Source: Streptomyces albireticuli
GTDB taxonomy: Bacteria > Actinomycetota > Actinomycetes > Streptomycetales > Streptomycetaceae
Direction of reading: 5' to 3'
DNA: 64,000 nucleotides
Assembly (NCBI RefSeq): GCF_002192455.1
Contig: NZ_CP021744.1
Coordinates: 2,386,001 to 2,450,000, forward strand
Shown: positions 26,341-34,627 of the stretch, piece by piece
How the letters are laid out: the number at the start of each line of letters is the position of its first letter
How positions within the stretch are numbered: the first letter of the stretch is position 1
Made by a program: the position numbers and the translations under genes
Notes under the pieces: generated by a model
The model's database searches: none
Told to the model about the DNA's origin: nothing
The model's input: only the letters and a program-made list of their open reading frames with translations

Positions 26341-28140
26341 ATGTTGATCAACACTGCCCCCGTGACCGACTCCTCGCCCGCTCTCGACATCTCCGGGCTC
26401 ACCCAACTCCTGTTCCACGACGGCCCCGAGGGCACCGATGCCCACGGCCGCTGGCGCAAGGCGATCTCGACCGAACTCTTCCGCCACCCCGGTGACACCC
26501 GCACCGAGGAGAGATGGCGGCTCTCCTACGCCCGCCTGCGGGCCCTGAACGAAGAGCTGCCCTCCCCCGGACACCTGGCCGGCGATCCGCGCGGGCTGGC
26601 GGCCCTGCACGAGTGGACGTCGGTGGTGGACGGCGCCACGGCGACCGTGGCCGGCATCCACTACAACCTCTTCCTCGGGAGCCTGCTCGACGACGTGATC
26701 TCGCCGTCACGCGACGTGAGCGAGTTCACCGCCATGTCCCGTACCGGCACCTTCCTGTGCACCGAGCACGGGCACGGCAACGACGCGGCCGCGCTGGAGA
26801 CCACCGCCCGGTACGACCGCGAGCGCGACGAGTTCGTGCTGCACACCCCGCACGAGGGCGCGCGGAAGTTCATGCCCAACACCAGCCCGGCGGGCGGCCC
26901 GAAGAGCGCGGTGGTGGCGGCCCGGCTGCTGATCGACGATCAGGACCAGGGCGTCTTCCTCTTCCTCACCCCGCTGAGCGACCACCGGGGAACCCTGCCG
27001 GGCGTCACCGTGACGATGCTCCCGGAACGGATCGGCAGCCCGGTGGACCACTGCGTCACCGCCTTCGACCACGTCCGTCTGCCCCGGACCGCGCTCGTCC
27101 AGGGCGCGCACGGGCGGCTGTCGCCGGACGGCACGTTCAGCAGCGCCGTGGGCAGTCCGCGCAAGCGGTTCCTGCACGCCATCGCCCGGGTGACGGTCGG
27201 GAAGCTGTGCATGAGCGCGAGCACGCTCGGCGGCTGCCGGGCGGCGCTGGCGATCGCCGTCCGCTACGCGCACGCCCGGCGGATCTCCGGCCCGGTGGCG
27301 GGGCGGCGCGTACCGCTGGCCGCCCACCGCAGCCACCACGGCCGGCTGCTCGAACGGGTGGCCACCGCCTACGCCATGACCTTCCTCCACCGGGCGGTCA
27401 CCGAGCACTGGGTCACCCACCGGCCCGGGGAGCGGGCCGAGGCCGAGCGTCTCGTGGCGGTCGCGAAGGGCTGGATCACCTGGCGGGCCCGGGAGATCAC
27501 GATCGAGAGCCGGGAGCGCTGCGGCGCCAGGGCGCTGTTCCCGGTGAACGGGCTGGCCGAGTTCGCCGCGAACGCGGACGGGGCGATCACCGCGGAGGGG
27601 GACAACCTGGCGATCTGGTGCAAGGCGGGAGCCGAGATGATCTTCGGTCACACGCTCGCCCCGGAGCCGCCGAAGGCCACCGGCCTGGAGGACCCCGCCG
27701 ACCCCGGCTTCCTCCGGCGGGCCGTCGCCGCCGTCGAGCGCCACTGGCACACCACCGCCCGGAGCGACCTGCGCGGCGGCGGGGCGGGGGACGCGCTCGG
27801 ACGCTGGAACAACGCCTCCACCGCCGCCCTGGATCTGGTCGAGGCGTACACGGTGGGCAAGGCCGCCGACGCCTTCGCCGCGGCCCGCGACCGCGCCGCC
27901 GACCCGGCCGCACGCGCGGTCCTGGCCGACCTGAACGCGCTGTTCCTGCTGGACCAGGTGGACTCCCGGAGCGGCCTGCTGCTGACCGAGGGGGCGCTGA
28001 CCGCGGATCAGGTCCGTTCGCTCCCCCGGGTCCGGCAGGAGCTGACCGCCCGGCTCGCCCCGCATCTGGCGGCGCTGACGGAGGCCTTCGACGTCCCGGA
28101 GGAGCACCTGTCCTCCCTGCCGATGCTGACGGCCCCCTGA
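26341..28140 (+). CDS. Acyl-CoA oxidase/dehydrogenase family flavoprotein
   Basis: A 599-residue acyl-CoA oxidase-like enzyme, expected to introduce a double bond into an acyl-CoA and pass electrons from FAD to O2. The middle domain contains GTFLCTEHGHGNDAAALETT and KFMPNTSPAGGPKSAVVAAR; the helical domain contains RRISGPVAGRRVPLAAHRSH and ERCGARALFPVNGLAEFAAN with ITAEGDNLAIW, a characteristic acyl-CoA oxidase region with the catalytic Glu. No ribosome-binding site is seen before the ATG at 26341; a GTG at 26362 is an alternative. Convergent with the ferredoxin gene 24 bp away. Confidence 0.87.
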   Translation: MLINTAPVTDSSPALDISGLTQLLFHDGPEGTDAHGRWRKAISTELFRHPGDTRTEERWRLSYARLRALNEELPSPGHLAGDPRGLAALHEWTSVVDGATATVAGIHYNLFLGSLLDDVISPSRDVSEFTAMSRTGTFLCTEHGHGNDAAALETTARYDRERDEFVLHTPHEGARKFMPNTSPAGGPKSAVVAARLLIDDQDQGVFLFLTPLSDHRGTLPGVTVTMLPERIGSPVDHCVTAFDHVRLPRTALVQGAHGRLSPDGTFSSAVGSPRKRFLHAIARVTVGKLCMSASTLGGCRAALAIAVRYAHARRISGPVAGRRVPLAAHRSHHGRLLERVATAYAMTFLHRAVTEHWVTHRPGERAEAERLVAVAKGWITWRAREITIESRERCGARALFPVNGLAEFAANADGAITAEGDNLAIWCKAGAEMIFGHTLAPEPPKATGLEDPADPGFLRRAVAAVERHWHTTARSDLRGGGAGDALGRWNNASTAALDLVEAYTVGKAADAFAAARDRAADPAARAVLADLNALFLLDQVDSRSGLLLTEGALTADQVRSLPRVRQELTARLAPHLAALTEAFDVPEEHLSSLPMLTAP

Positions 28141-28164
28141 CGAGGCCGCCCGCACGTCCTCCGG

Positions 28165-28368
28165 TCAGTCCTCCTCAAGTGCGATCGCCTGGACCGGGCA
28201 GGCCCGTACCGCCTCCCGGACCAGCGGATCGCCGGCGCCGTCCTCGCGGCCGGGCAGGACCATGCCGAACCCGTCGTCGTCCTGGGTGAAGACGCTGGAG
28301 GCGGTCAGGGCGCACTGGCCGGAGCCGATGCAGTTGTCGGAGTCGATACTGACGCGGATGCTGCTCAT
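28165..28368 (-). CDS. Ferredoxin, probably [3Fe-4S], partner of the adjacent P450
   Basis: A 67-residue ferredoxin. Cys13 and Cys19 (DNCIGSGQCALTASSVF) and Cys57 (RACPVQAIALEED) form the CX5C...CP pattern of three-cysteine ferredoxins that serve Streptomyces P450s. It lies 82 bp downstream of the P450 gene on the same strand and would deliver electrons to it. An acidic, cytoplasmic protein of full family length. Confidence 0.93.
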   Translation of the reverse strand: MSSIRVSIDSDNCIGSGQCALTASSVFTQDDDGFGMVLPGREDGAGDPLVREAVRACPVQAIALEED

Positions 28369-28450
28369 GGCGCGGTTCCGTTCTCTCTTGTCTCTTGATC
28401 TGTTCGCTGCTGATCTCTTCGTGGCTGATCTCTTTGCCGCTGCGGGTAGT

Positions 28451-29677
28451 TCACCAGGTGACGGGCAGCTCGAAAAGCCCCTGGAGGGTGTCGCCGGGTT
28501 TGACCGGCACCTCGCCGGCCGGCACGGCCAGCCGCAGCGTCGGGATGCGGCGGACGAGCGTGGTGAGGGCTATCTCCAGCTCCGCGCGGGCCAGGTTCTG
28601 GCCCAGGCACTGGTGGACGCCGTACCCGAAGGCGACGTGGTGACGGGCCGAACGGTGCACGTCGAGGGCCTCGGGGCGCTCGTAGGCGGCGGCGTCGCGG
28701 TTGACCACCGAGGTGCTGATCATGATGCCGTCGCCGGCCCGCACCGTCCGCCCGCCGAGGTCGAGGTCCTCGACGGCGACGCGCACCAGACCGTCGGCTA
28801 TGGACAGGAAGCGCAGCAGCTCCTCGACGGCGCCCGGCATCAGCGCCGGGTCGGCGCGCAGCGCGGCGAGCTCCTCGGGGTGCTCCAGGAGGGTGAACGT
28901 GCCGAGGGAGATCATGTTGGACGTCGTCTCGTGGCCGGCCACGAGCAACAGCACGGCCATCATGACCAGTTCCTCGCGGTCGACCTCCCCTTCGGCGAGC
29001 CGCTCGGCGATGAGCTCGTCCAGCAGCCCCTCCCCCGGCTCGGCCTCCTTGCGGGCGATCAGGCCTCTGAGGTAGTCGCGCAGTTCGTCGAGGGCGGCCG
29101 TGGACCCGACCGCGGTCCGCGCCAGGAACAGCTGCCGCGACCTGGACTCGAAGAAGTCGTGGTCGGCGTAGGGGACGCCGAGCAGGGAGCAGATGACCGT
29201 CGAGGGGACGGGCAGGCTGTAGGCGGCGACGAGGTCCGCGCCGGGCCCGGCGGCGAGCATGGCGTCGAGGAGCCGGTCCACGACCGCCTGGATCTGCGGG
29301 CGCATCTCGTTGACGCGCTTGAGGCCGAAGCGGGGGATCAGCATCCGGCGCTGGCGGGCGTGTTCGGGGTCGTCGACGCCGAGCAGTGGCAGGACGACGG
29401 TGCTCTGCGACTCGGTGCGCGGCGCGACCATGGGGAAGTCCGGGTTCTGCCTGCTGGTGGAGACCCTGGGGTCGGTGAGCAGGGCACGCGCCTCCGCGTG
29501 CCCGGTCACCAGCCACACCACGCGCCCGTTGTACAGCGCGACGCGGGTGACGGGTCCGTCGGCGGCCAGCGCGCCGTAGCTCTCCGGCGGCCGGTACGGA
29601 CACGTACGGTCGCGGGGGAAGGAGGGGGCCGGCGGAACTGACGGAACGGTGGCGTGGACTCGGCCGGCGTCGGTCAT
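28451..29677 (-). CDS. Cytochrome P450 (CYP105-like)
   Basis: A 408-residue soluble P450. Helix C region DDPEHARQRRMLIPRFGLKR; I-helix LLLVAGHETTSNMISLGTFT with the acid/Thr pair for oxygen activation; ExxR in AVEELLRFLS; the PERF-like AYERPEALDVHRSARHHVAF; and heme loop FGYGVHQCLGQNLARAELEI with the axial Cys near residue 350. The ATG at 29677 has GGAGG 6 nt upstream. Together with the ferredoxin it makes a complete hydroxylation module apart from a reductase. Substrate unknown; relatives oxidise xenobiotics and secondary metabolites. Confidence 0.95.
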   Translation of the reverse strand: MTDAGRVHATVPSVPPAPSFPRDRTCPYRPPESYGALAADGPVTRVALYNGRVVWLVTGHAEARALLTDPRVSTSRQNPDFPMVAPRTESQSTVVLPLLGVDDPEHARQRRMLIPRFGLKRVNEMRPQIQAVVDRLLDAMLAAGPGADLVAAYSLPVPSTVICSLLGVPYADHDFFESRSRQLFLARTAVGSTAALDELRDYLRGLIARKEAEPGEGLLDELIAERLAEGEVDREELVMMAVLLLVAGHETTSNMISLGTFTLLEHPEELAALRADPALMPGAVEELLRFLSIADGLVRVAVEDLDLGGRTVRAGDGIMISTSVVNRDAAAYERPEALDVHRSARHHVAFGYGVHQCLGQNLARAELEIALTTLVRRIPTLRLAVPAGEVPVKPGDTLQGLFELPVTW

Positions 29678-29874
29678 GGGCAACCTCCAGGCGTTCGGAA
29701 CGATGTCCTCTACATCCAGTAAGTCCAGTCCAGGCTTCTTGACCGCTGTCCGCCACGCATAGTTCAGCCATATCCCGCAGAACGGCCGAATATGTCTCAC
29801 GACCCCCCTCTTCGGGCCTCTTCGGGCCCTTCCCGAGCCCCCTCGGCCTTTCAGGCCCCTTCGGGACGCACGCC

Positions 29875-30789
29875 TTACGCGGCCGCCCCCTTCCCGGTGG
29901 CCGCCGGGGAGAACGTCTCGACCAGGCTGACGACGCTCTCCCCCGCCCGCCCCTGCTCCACGGCGCGCCGCATGAAGTCCCGGACGGTGGCGGGCAGCGT
30001 GGTGTCGACGCCCGCGTCCGCCGTGGTGTGGAGGATGTGCTCGACGCTGGCCAGCCCCATGGCGAGGTTGTCGACGTCGCCCTCGTACCGGCCGGCGTCG
30101 ATGCGCGGGGTGTAGAAGGCGAGGAAGCCCGGGATCGACGCCGCCGTGGAGGAGGCGTACGGCAGGAACTCCTCGGCCGTGATGCCGTTGCGGCGGGCGA
30201 CGGCGACGGCGTGCAGGTAGCTGACCATCGTGGTCCAGAAGATGTCCATCTGGAGCTGGTAGAACAGCGCGGCCAGGCCCGGGTCGGCGCCGCGGTAGTC
30301 GGCGCCGGTGAGGACCTCCAGGGTGGGCCGGTGGGCCTCGAAGACGTCCTCCGGACCGCTGTAGAAGGTCGACGACTCCGGGTTGCCGATGCCCGAAGGG
30401 GGCACCTGCACCCCGCCGGTGAGGTGGACGGCGCCGTGGCGCGCGGCCCACGCGGCGGCCTCGCGGGCCCGCGCGGGGGTGTCGGAGCTGAGGTTGACCA
30501 GGACACGGCCGGCCAGGGAGTCGGCGGCCGGGCCGAGGATCGCGTACAGCGCGTCGTAGTCGGTGAGGCTGAGGATCACCAGCTCGTTCGCGGCCAGCGC
30601 CTCCTCGACGGTGGCGGCGCGCTCGGCGCCCCGGGCCACCAGCTCGTCGGCCTTGGCGGCGGTGCGGTTCCAGACGGTGACGCGGTGGCCGCTGTCCAGG
30701 AAGGCACCGGCCATCGCGCGGCCCATGGGGCCGAGGCCGATGACGGTGACGGAGGGCGCGGAGGCAGACATGGAAGACATGGAAGACAC
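29875..30789 (-). CDS. NAD(P)-dependent oxidoreductase, imine-reductase/beta-hydroxyacid-dehydrogenase-like
   Basis: A 304-residue protein with an N-terminal Rossmann domain (VTVIGLGPMGRAMAGAFLDS, then HRVTVWNRTAAKADELVARG, the NRT motif indicating NADPH) and a helical C-domain with DPGLAALFYQLQMDIFWTTM. The arrangement and this Asp-containing helix fit the imine reductase group, which reduces cyclic imines. Starts at GTG 30789, 7 nt after AGGGG; two in-frame ATGs follow within six codons. Divergent from a TetR gene with duplicated operator-like sites between them, so most likely that regulator's target. Confidence 0.85.
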   Translation of the reverse strand: MSSMSSMSASAPSVTVIGLGPMGRAMAGAFLDSGHRVTVWNRTAAKADELVARGAERAATVEEALAANELVILSLTDYDALYAILGPAADSLAGRVLVNLSSDTPARAREAAAWAARHGAVHLTGGVQVPPSGIGNPESSTFYSGPEDVFEAHRPTLEVLTGADYRGADPGLAALFYQLQMDIFWTTMVSYLHAVAVARRNGITAEEFLPYASSTAASIPGFLAFYTPRIDAGRYEGDVDNLAMGLASVEHILHTTADAGVDTTLPATVRDFMRRAVEQGRAGESVVSLVETFSPAATGKGAAA

Positions 30790-30800
30790 AGAAGGATCCC

Positions 30801-30821
30801 CTCTAGAACGAACGCTCTATC
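30801..30821. promoter_or_regulatory. TetR-type operator copy 1
   Basis: CTCTAGAACGAACGCTCTATC with a quasi-palindromic core TAGAACG-AA-CGCTCTA (one mismatch), 12 bp from the oxidoreductase start. Identical to the copy at 30841-30861. Confidence 0.75.
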
Positions 30822-30840
30822 TAGGGAGGAACGTAGCACG

Positions 30841-30861
30841 CTCTAGAACGAACGCTCTATC
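30841..30861. promoter_or_regulatory. TetR-type operator copy 2
   Basis: An identical 21-bp copy of the site at 30801-30821, exactly 40 bp away, and 15 bp before the tetR start. The two probably control both divergent promoters. Confidence 0.75.
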
Positions 30862-30876
30862 CGATATTCTTGGGGC

Positions 30877-31482
30877 GTGAACACGACCACGGAGGCAGGA
30901 CGCGACGCGGACGCCGCCCTCGGCACGCGCGAGCGCATCGTGCGGGCGGCCTCACGGCTGATGCAGCGCCAGGGCTACGAGGGCACCGGCATCAAGCAGA
31001 TCTCCCGGGAGGCCGGGGCCACGCTCGGCTCGGTCTACCACTTCTTCCCCGGCGGCAAGCAGGAGCTGGCCGCGGAGGCGATCCGCCACGGCGACCAGGA
31101 GTTCACGGACATCCTGCGGGCCGCGCTGGACGGCACGGACGACCCCGCCGAGGCGGTCGACGCCTGCGCCCGGACGGTCGCCGGGGCCCTGCGCGCCTCC
31201 GACTGGATCGACGGCTGCCCGGTCACGGCCACCAGCATCGGCACCGCCGAGCGGGCGCCCGACATCCAGCGGGCGGCGGCCGAGGCGTTCGCGCGCTGGC
31301 GGGGCCTGGTCGAGGAGAAGCTCCTCGACCGCGGCTTCGGCGCGGAGAGCGCGCACGAGCTCGCGCACACCGTGATCAGCACCCTGGAGGGCGCCGAGCT
31401 CGCGGCCCAGCTCGCGCGGGACGAGGCGCCGCTGCTGATCGCGGGGCGGCATCTGGCGCGGCTGATCGACTCCTACCGCTGA
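30877..31482 (+). CDS. TetR family regulator (LmrA/YxaF-like)
   Basis: A 201-residue TetR regulator starting with GTG. The helix-turn-helix is RERIVRAASRLMQRQGYEGT followed by IKQISREAGATLGSVYHFFP and GGKQELAAEAI. The C-domain motif ASDWIDGCPVTATSIGTA is characteristic of the LmrA/YxaF group, which responds to drugs or flavonoids. Two operator-like repeats just upstream suggest self-regulation and repression of the divergent oxidoreductase. Confidence 0.93.
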   Translation: MNTTTEAGRDADAALGTRERIVRAASRLMQRQGYEGTGIKQISREAGATLGSVYHFFPGGKQELAAEAIRHGDQEFTDILRAALDGTDDPAEAVDACARTVAGALRASDWIDGCPVTATSIGTAERAPDIQRAAAEAFARWRGLVEEKLLDRGFGAESAHELAHTVISTLEGAELAAQLARDEAPLLIAGRHLARLIDSYR

Positions 31483-31513
31483 CGGGGCGTACGAGCGCCG
31501 CGCGTACGCCCCG
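31483..31513. terminator. Bidirectional terminator between two convergent regulators
   Basis: CGGGGCGTACG/CGTACGCCCCG, 11-bp stem (31483-31493 with 31503-31513), lying exactly between the tetR stop and the end of the convergent regulator. Confidence 0.75.
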
Positions 31514-31519
31514 CGCGCC

Positions 31520-32521
31520 CTACGCGTCCGGACCGGGAGCGCTCCCCGCGAGGAGCGGACCCATGCCGTCCAGCAGCCTGGCCAGCCCGAACGTGAACAT
31601 CGAGTCGAGGTCGAAGGCGATGTCCCGCCGCGCCGCGATCCGTGCGTACACCGGATAGCCGCCGTCCTGGAGGATCTCCTCCAGGCGCCCCTGCCGGCTC
31701 TCCAGCCACTGCGCGCTCGTGACGCCCGTGTCCTGCTCGGCCTCCGCCTCGTCCTCGAGGTTCACGGCGACGCCGCGCACGTAGCCGGCCACGGTGACCG
31801 CGATGTGGAGCAACTCCGAGGCATCGGCGACGCGTTCGCGCACCGGGGCCATCATCCACTCCATCAGGGCGAGGGCGTTCCGGGAGAGCAGCGGGCGGGT
31901 GAAGGACATCGCCCCGGCCAGCCAGGGGTGACGTCGGTAGAGGGCCCACTGGAGCCGGGCGGCGGCCTCCAGCCGTCCGCGCCAGTCCGCGGGGGCCCCG
32001 GCCGGCAGCTCGACCTCACCGAAGACGGCGTCGGCCATCAGGACGACGAGCTCGTCCTTGCCGGGCACATAGCGGTACAGCACCATCGTGGAGACGCCGA
32101 GCCGGGCGGCGATGGCGCGCATGGACAGCGCCGCGGCGCCCTGGGCGTCGGCGATGCCGATCGCGGCCCGCACGACGCGCTCCCGGGTGAGCGCGGATTC
32201 ACCGTCGCGCGCGCCGTGCCGCGTTCCGTTGCGGGCGCCGTTGCGCCGGGGCGCACGGGCCGGGTGGTCCGGCCCGTTGCCGGGGGCCTCCACCACGGTG
32301 CCGACGCCGGGCACGGCCCGTACGAGCCCTTCCCGCCGGAGGACCGCCAGGACCTTGGTGGCGGTGGCCATGGCGACGCCCCACTCCTGAGCGATCCGCC
32401 GGGTGGAGGGGATCCGCTCGCCCGCGCGCAGCTCGCCGGAGGCGATGCGGTCGCGGAGCTCCGCGGCGATCCGGAGGTAGGGGCCGGGGCGGTGGCCGCC
32501 GACCGTTCTGGTGCGCCCATG
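31520..32521 (-). CDS. GntR-TetR fusion regulator; start codon unresolved
   Basis: About 330 codons encoding an N-terminal GntR winged helix (GPYLRIAAELRDRIASGELR, IPSTRRIAQEWGVAMATATK, VLAVLRREGLVRAVPGVGTV) joined by an Arg/Asn linker to a TetR domain (LTRERVVRAAIGIADAQGAA, LSMRAIAARLGVSTMVLYRY, VPGKDELVVLMADAVF) with the TetR C-domain of tetracycline-repressor type. The GntR frame has no ATG, GTG or TTG before residue GPYL; the nearest ATG (32520) is in another frame and the first in-frame ATG (32371) would cut the winged helix. One missing base after 32520 would give a normal start. The given 5' end is therefore only the region boundary. Confidence 0.75.
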   Translation of the reverse strand, partial: HGRTRTVGGHRPGPYLRIAAELRDRIASGELRAGERIPSTRRIAQEWGVAMATATKVLAVLRREGLVRAVPGVGTVVEAPGNGPDHPARAPRRNGARNGTRHGARDGESALTRERVVRAAIGIADAQGAAALSMRAIAARLGVSTMVLYRYVPGKDELVVLMADAVFGEVELPAGAPADWRGRLEAAARLQWALYRRHPWLAGAMSFTRPLLSRNALALMEWMMAPVRERVADASELLHIAVTVAGYVRGVAVNLEDEAEAEQDTGVTSAQWLESRQGRLEEILQDGGYPVYARIAARRDIAFDLDSMFTFGLARLLDGMGPLLAGSAPGPDA

Positions 32522-32529
32522 CGGGCAGA

Positions 32530-33519
32530 TTACTCGCGCGCCGAAGTCGCCCCGAGGTGACGCTGGATGAGTTCGTACGAGCGGACGCGGTCGCGCAGGT
32601 CGTGGACGGGGGTCGTCAGCATGAGCTCGTCCGCCCCGGTCTCGTCGGCCAGCCGGGCGAGCCGTTCCACGACGGCCTCGGGCGTGCCGACGGCCTGCTG
32701 CGCGCGGAAGCCGTCCAGCGCGCGGCGCTCCTCCGCCGTGAAGGAGTGGGCGGCCGCCTCCTCGGGCGTCGGGAAGGGGAAGTCGCTCCGGCCCTTGAGG
32801 AGCCCGGCCTTGACGACCTCCATCGGCCCGAGCCGCCACGCGGCCTCCTCCTCCGTCCCGGCGCACACGGCCTCCACGCACACCAGCACCCGGGGTTCCG
32901 CGCACCAGCGGGACGGGGTGAACGCCGCCCGGTAACGCTCCACCGCCGCCAGGGTGTTCTCCGGCCGGATGTGGTGCGCGAGGGCGATCGGCAGCCCGAG
33001 CTCCGCGGCCAGGGCGGCACCCGCGGTGCTGGACGCCAGCAGCCACGGCTCGGGCAGCGGCCCGAGCGCGACCTCGTCGACGAGGAAGGAAAGGATCGCG
33101 GCGACATCACCCCGGTACTCCTCGTCCGTCGCCGGCCCGGCCCCTCGGCGCAGCGCCCGCGCGATGCCCTCGTCGAAGGTCCCGGGGCCACGGCCGATCC
33201 CCAGGTCGACGCGGTCCTCGTGCAGGGCGGCCAGCGTCCCGAACTGCTCGGCCAGCGTGAGGGGCGCGTGGTTGGGCGCCAGCACACCGCCCGAACCGAG
33301 CCGGATGGACGAGGTCGAGGCGGCGGCGTGCGCGGTCAGCACGACCGGCGGGAACGCGCCGATCGCGGGCGAGTGGTGGTGCTCGGCGTACCAGATCCGG
33401 CGGTAGCCCAGCCGTTCGAGTTCCTGAGCGAAGGCCGCGGTGTCGCGCAGGGTGTCGACGGCGCGGGTGCCCGTCTGGACCATCGCGACTTCCAGCGCCG
33501 AAAGAGGTATGCGGATCAT
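32530..33519 (-). CDS. LLM class flavin-dependent oxidoreductase
   Basis: A 329-residue luciferase-like monooxygenase of the group that begins IPLSALEVAMVQTGTRAVDT. Further features: YRRIWYAEHHHSPAIGAFPP, LGSGGVLAPNHAPLTLAEQF, DLGIGRGPGTFDEGIARALR and VGTPEAVVERLARLADETGA. Uses reduced FMN or F420; substrate unknown. It stops just before the GntR-TetR regulator on the same strand, so the two are probably co-transcribed. Confidence 0.9.
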   Translation of the reverse strand: MIRIPLSALEVAMVQTGTRAVDTLRDTAAFAQELERLGYRRIWYAEHHHSPAIGAFPPVVLTAHAAASTSSIRLGSGGVLAPNHAPLTLAEQFGTLAALHEDRVDLGIGRGPGTFDEGIARALRRGAGPATDEEYRGDVAAILSFLVDEVALGPLPEPWLLASSTAGAALAAELGLPIALAHHIRPENTLAAVERYRAAFTPSRWCAEPRVLVCVEAVCAGTEEEAAWRLGPMEVVKAGLLKGRSDFPFPTPEEAAAHSFTAEERRALDGFRAQQAVGTPEAVVERLARLADETGADELMLTTPVHDLRDRVRSYELIQRHLGATSARE

Positions 33520-33608
33520 GGCGCCAGCATAGAGATCGGGAACGCGGCGACGGGGTCCGGCCTCGCCCGTCCGCCTCGGGGGCGATCATCGGGCTCCGTG
33601 ACCGGAGA

Positions 33609-33623
33609 GTTACTCTCTGCGGA
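33609..33623 (+). promoter_or_regulatory. Conserved element upstream of lipoprotein 1
   Basis: GTTACTCTCTGCGGA, 33 bp before the TTG start. The same 15 bases occur at 34579-34593 before the second paralogue. Here it is part of a near-palindrome GAGAGT-T-ACTCTC. Confidence 0.55.
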
Positions 33624-33656
33624 GATACTTATACGCGACAAAGGACAGTAAAGCCC

Positions 33657-34544
33657 TTGAAGGCGATACAGAAGACCTTCCTGGCGGCCACAGGGGCCGT
33701 CCTCGCCCTGACCCTCACCGCGTGCGGCGGCGGTGGGAGTGAACACGGCGGCGGGACCGCCGAGAACGGCGCCAAGGCCGACACCCGTGACCCCTACGCC
33801 GTGCTCAAGGCGGCCCGGCAGAAGGTCGCGCAGCAGAACTCGTACAAGACGAAGCGGCTGTCCAAGGATTCGGAGGGCCAGGAGCGCGTCGAGTACGCCT
33901 TCTCGCGGAAACCCGACCTCACCGACAAGAAGAGCTGGGACCAGCCCCGCAAGCCCAAGGACAACGGGCTCGACAACTACGACCAGATGGTCGGCACCGA
34001 GGACGCGCTCTTCACCAGGAACGCCGGGCTGGCCGGCGGCCGTTGGCTGCGGACCGACGTGAAGGACAAGGCCGCGGAGAAGGAAGCCACCCGGAAGGGC
34101 GAGATCCAGAAGCGGGCCGAGGGCGAGCTGCCCAACTGGCTCGGGGTCCTGGGCTCGTCCAAGGGCGTCACCAAGGCCGGCGAGGAGACGGTCGGCGGGA
34201 AGCCCGCCACGCACTTCAAGGGCACCGTCGTCCTCGACGAACTGGAGAGGTACAAGGGCGACGCGATGCGGGACTGGCTGCGCGAGGCCTTCGTGGAGGA
34301 ACGCCGGAAGCGCGGGCTCGCCAAGGTCGACATCGACGTCTGGATCGGCCGCGACGACCTCCCCGTCAAGGGCCAGGAGTCCGGCAAGGATTCCAAGGGC
34401 ACGCGCGACATGACGGAGGAGTACACGGACTACGGGGTCGACCCGAAGATCCAGGTGCCCGTGCTCAAGGACTCCATCACGCTCGACCAGTTCGCACAGG
34501 AGGCCTACGACAAGGGGGCCTCGGGGGCCGGCACCAAGGGCTGA
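33657..34544 (+). CDS. Lipoprotein of unknown function, tandem copy 1
   Basis: A 295-residue exported lipoprotein starting at TTG with AAGGA upstream. Signal and lipobox: FLAATGAVLALTLTACGGGG. The mature part has DPYAVLKAARQKVAQQNSYK, GVTKAGEETVGGKPATHFKG, TVVLDELERYKGDAMRDWLR, VDIDVWIGRDDLPVKGQESG and EEYTDYGVDPKIQVP. The layout resembles LppX/LprG- or LolA-like antiparallel-sheet lipoproteins in Actinobacteria, but that is inference; function unknown. About half identical to the next gene by eye. Confidence 0.85.
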   Translation: MKAIQKTFLAATGAVLALTLTACGGGGSEHGGGTAENGAKADTRDPYAVLKAARQKVAQQNSYKTKRLSKDSEGQERVEYAFSRKPDLTDKKSWDQPRKPKDNGLDNYDQMVGTEDALFTRNAGLAGGRWLRTDVKDKAAEKEATRKGEIQKRAEGELPNWLGVLGSSKGVTKAGEETVGGKPATHFKGTVVLDELERYKGDAMRDWLREAFVEERRKRGLAKVDIDVWIGRDDLPVKGQESGKDSKGTRDMTEEYTDYGVDPKIQVPVLKDSITLDQFAQEAYDKGASGAGTKG

Positions 34545-34578
34545 ACCCCGGCCGGCGGCCCGGCCCTGTAATCAAGGG

Positions 34579-34593
34579 GTTACTCTCTGCGGA
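34579..34593 (+). promoter_or_regulatory. Conserved element upstream of lipoprotein 2
   Basis: A second copy of GTTACTCTCTGCGGA, 34 bp before the TTG start. Distance to the start codon is the same as in copy 1 to within one base, so promoter and gene were duplicated together. Confidence 0.55.
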
Positions 34594-34627
34594 AAGATCC
34601 GAGCGAGGCAGAGGACAGCAGACCCCC

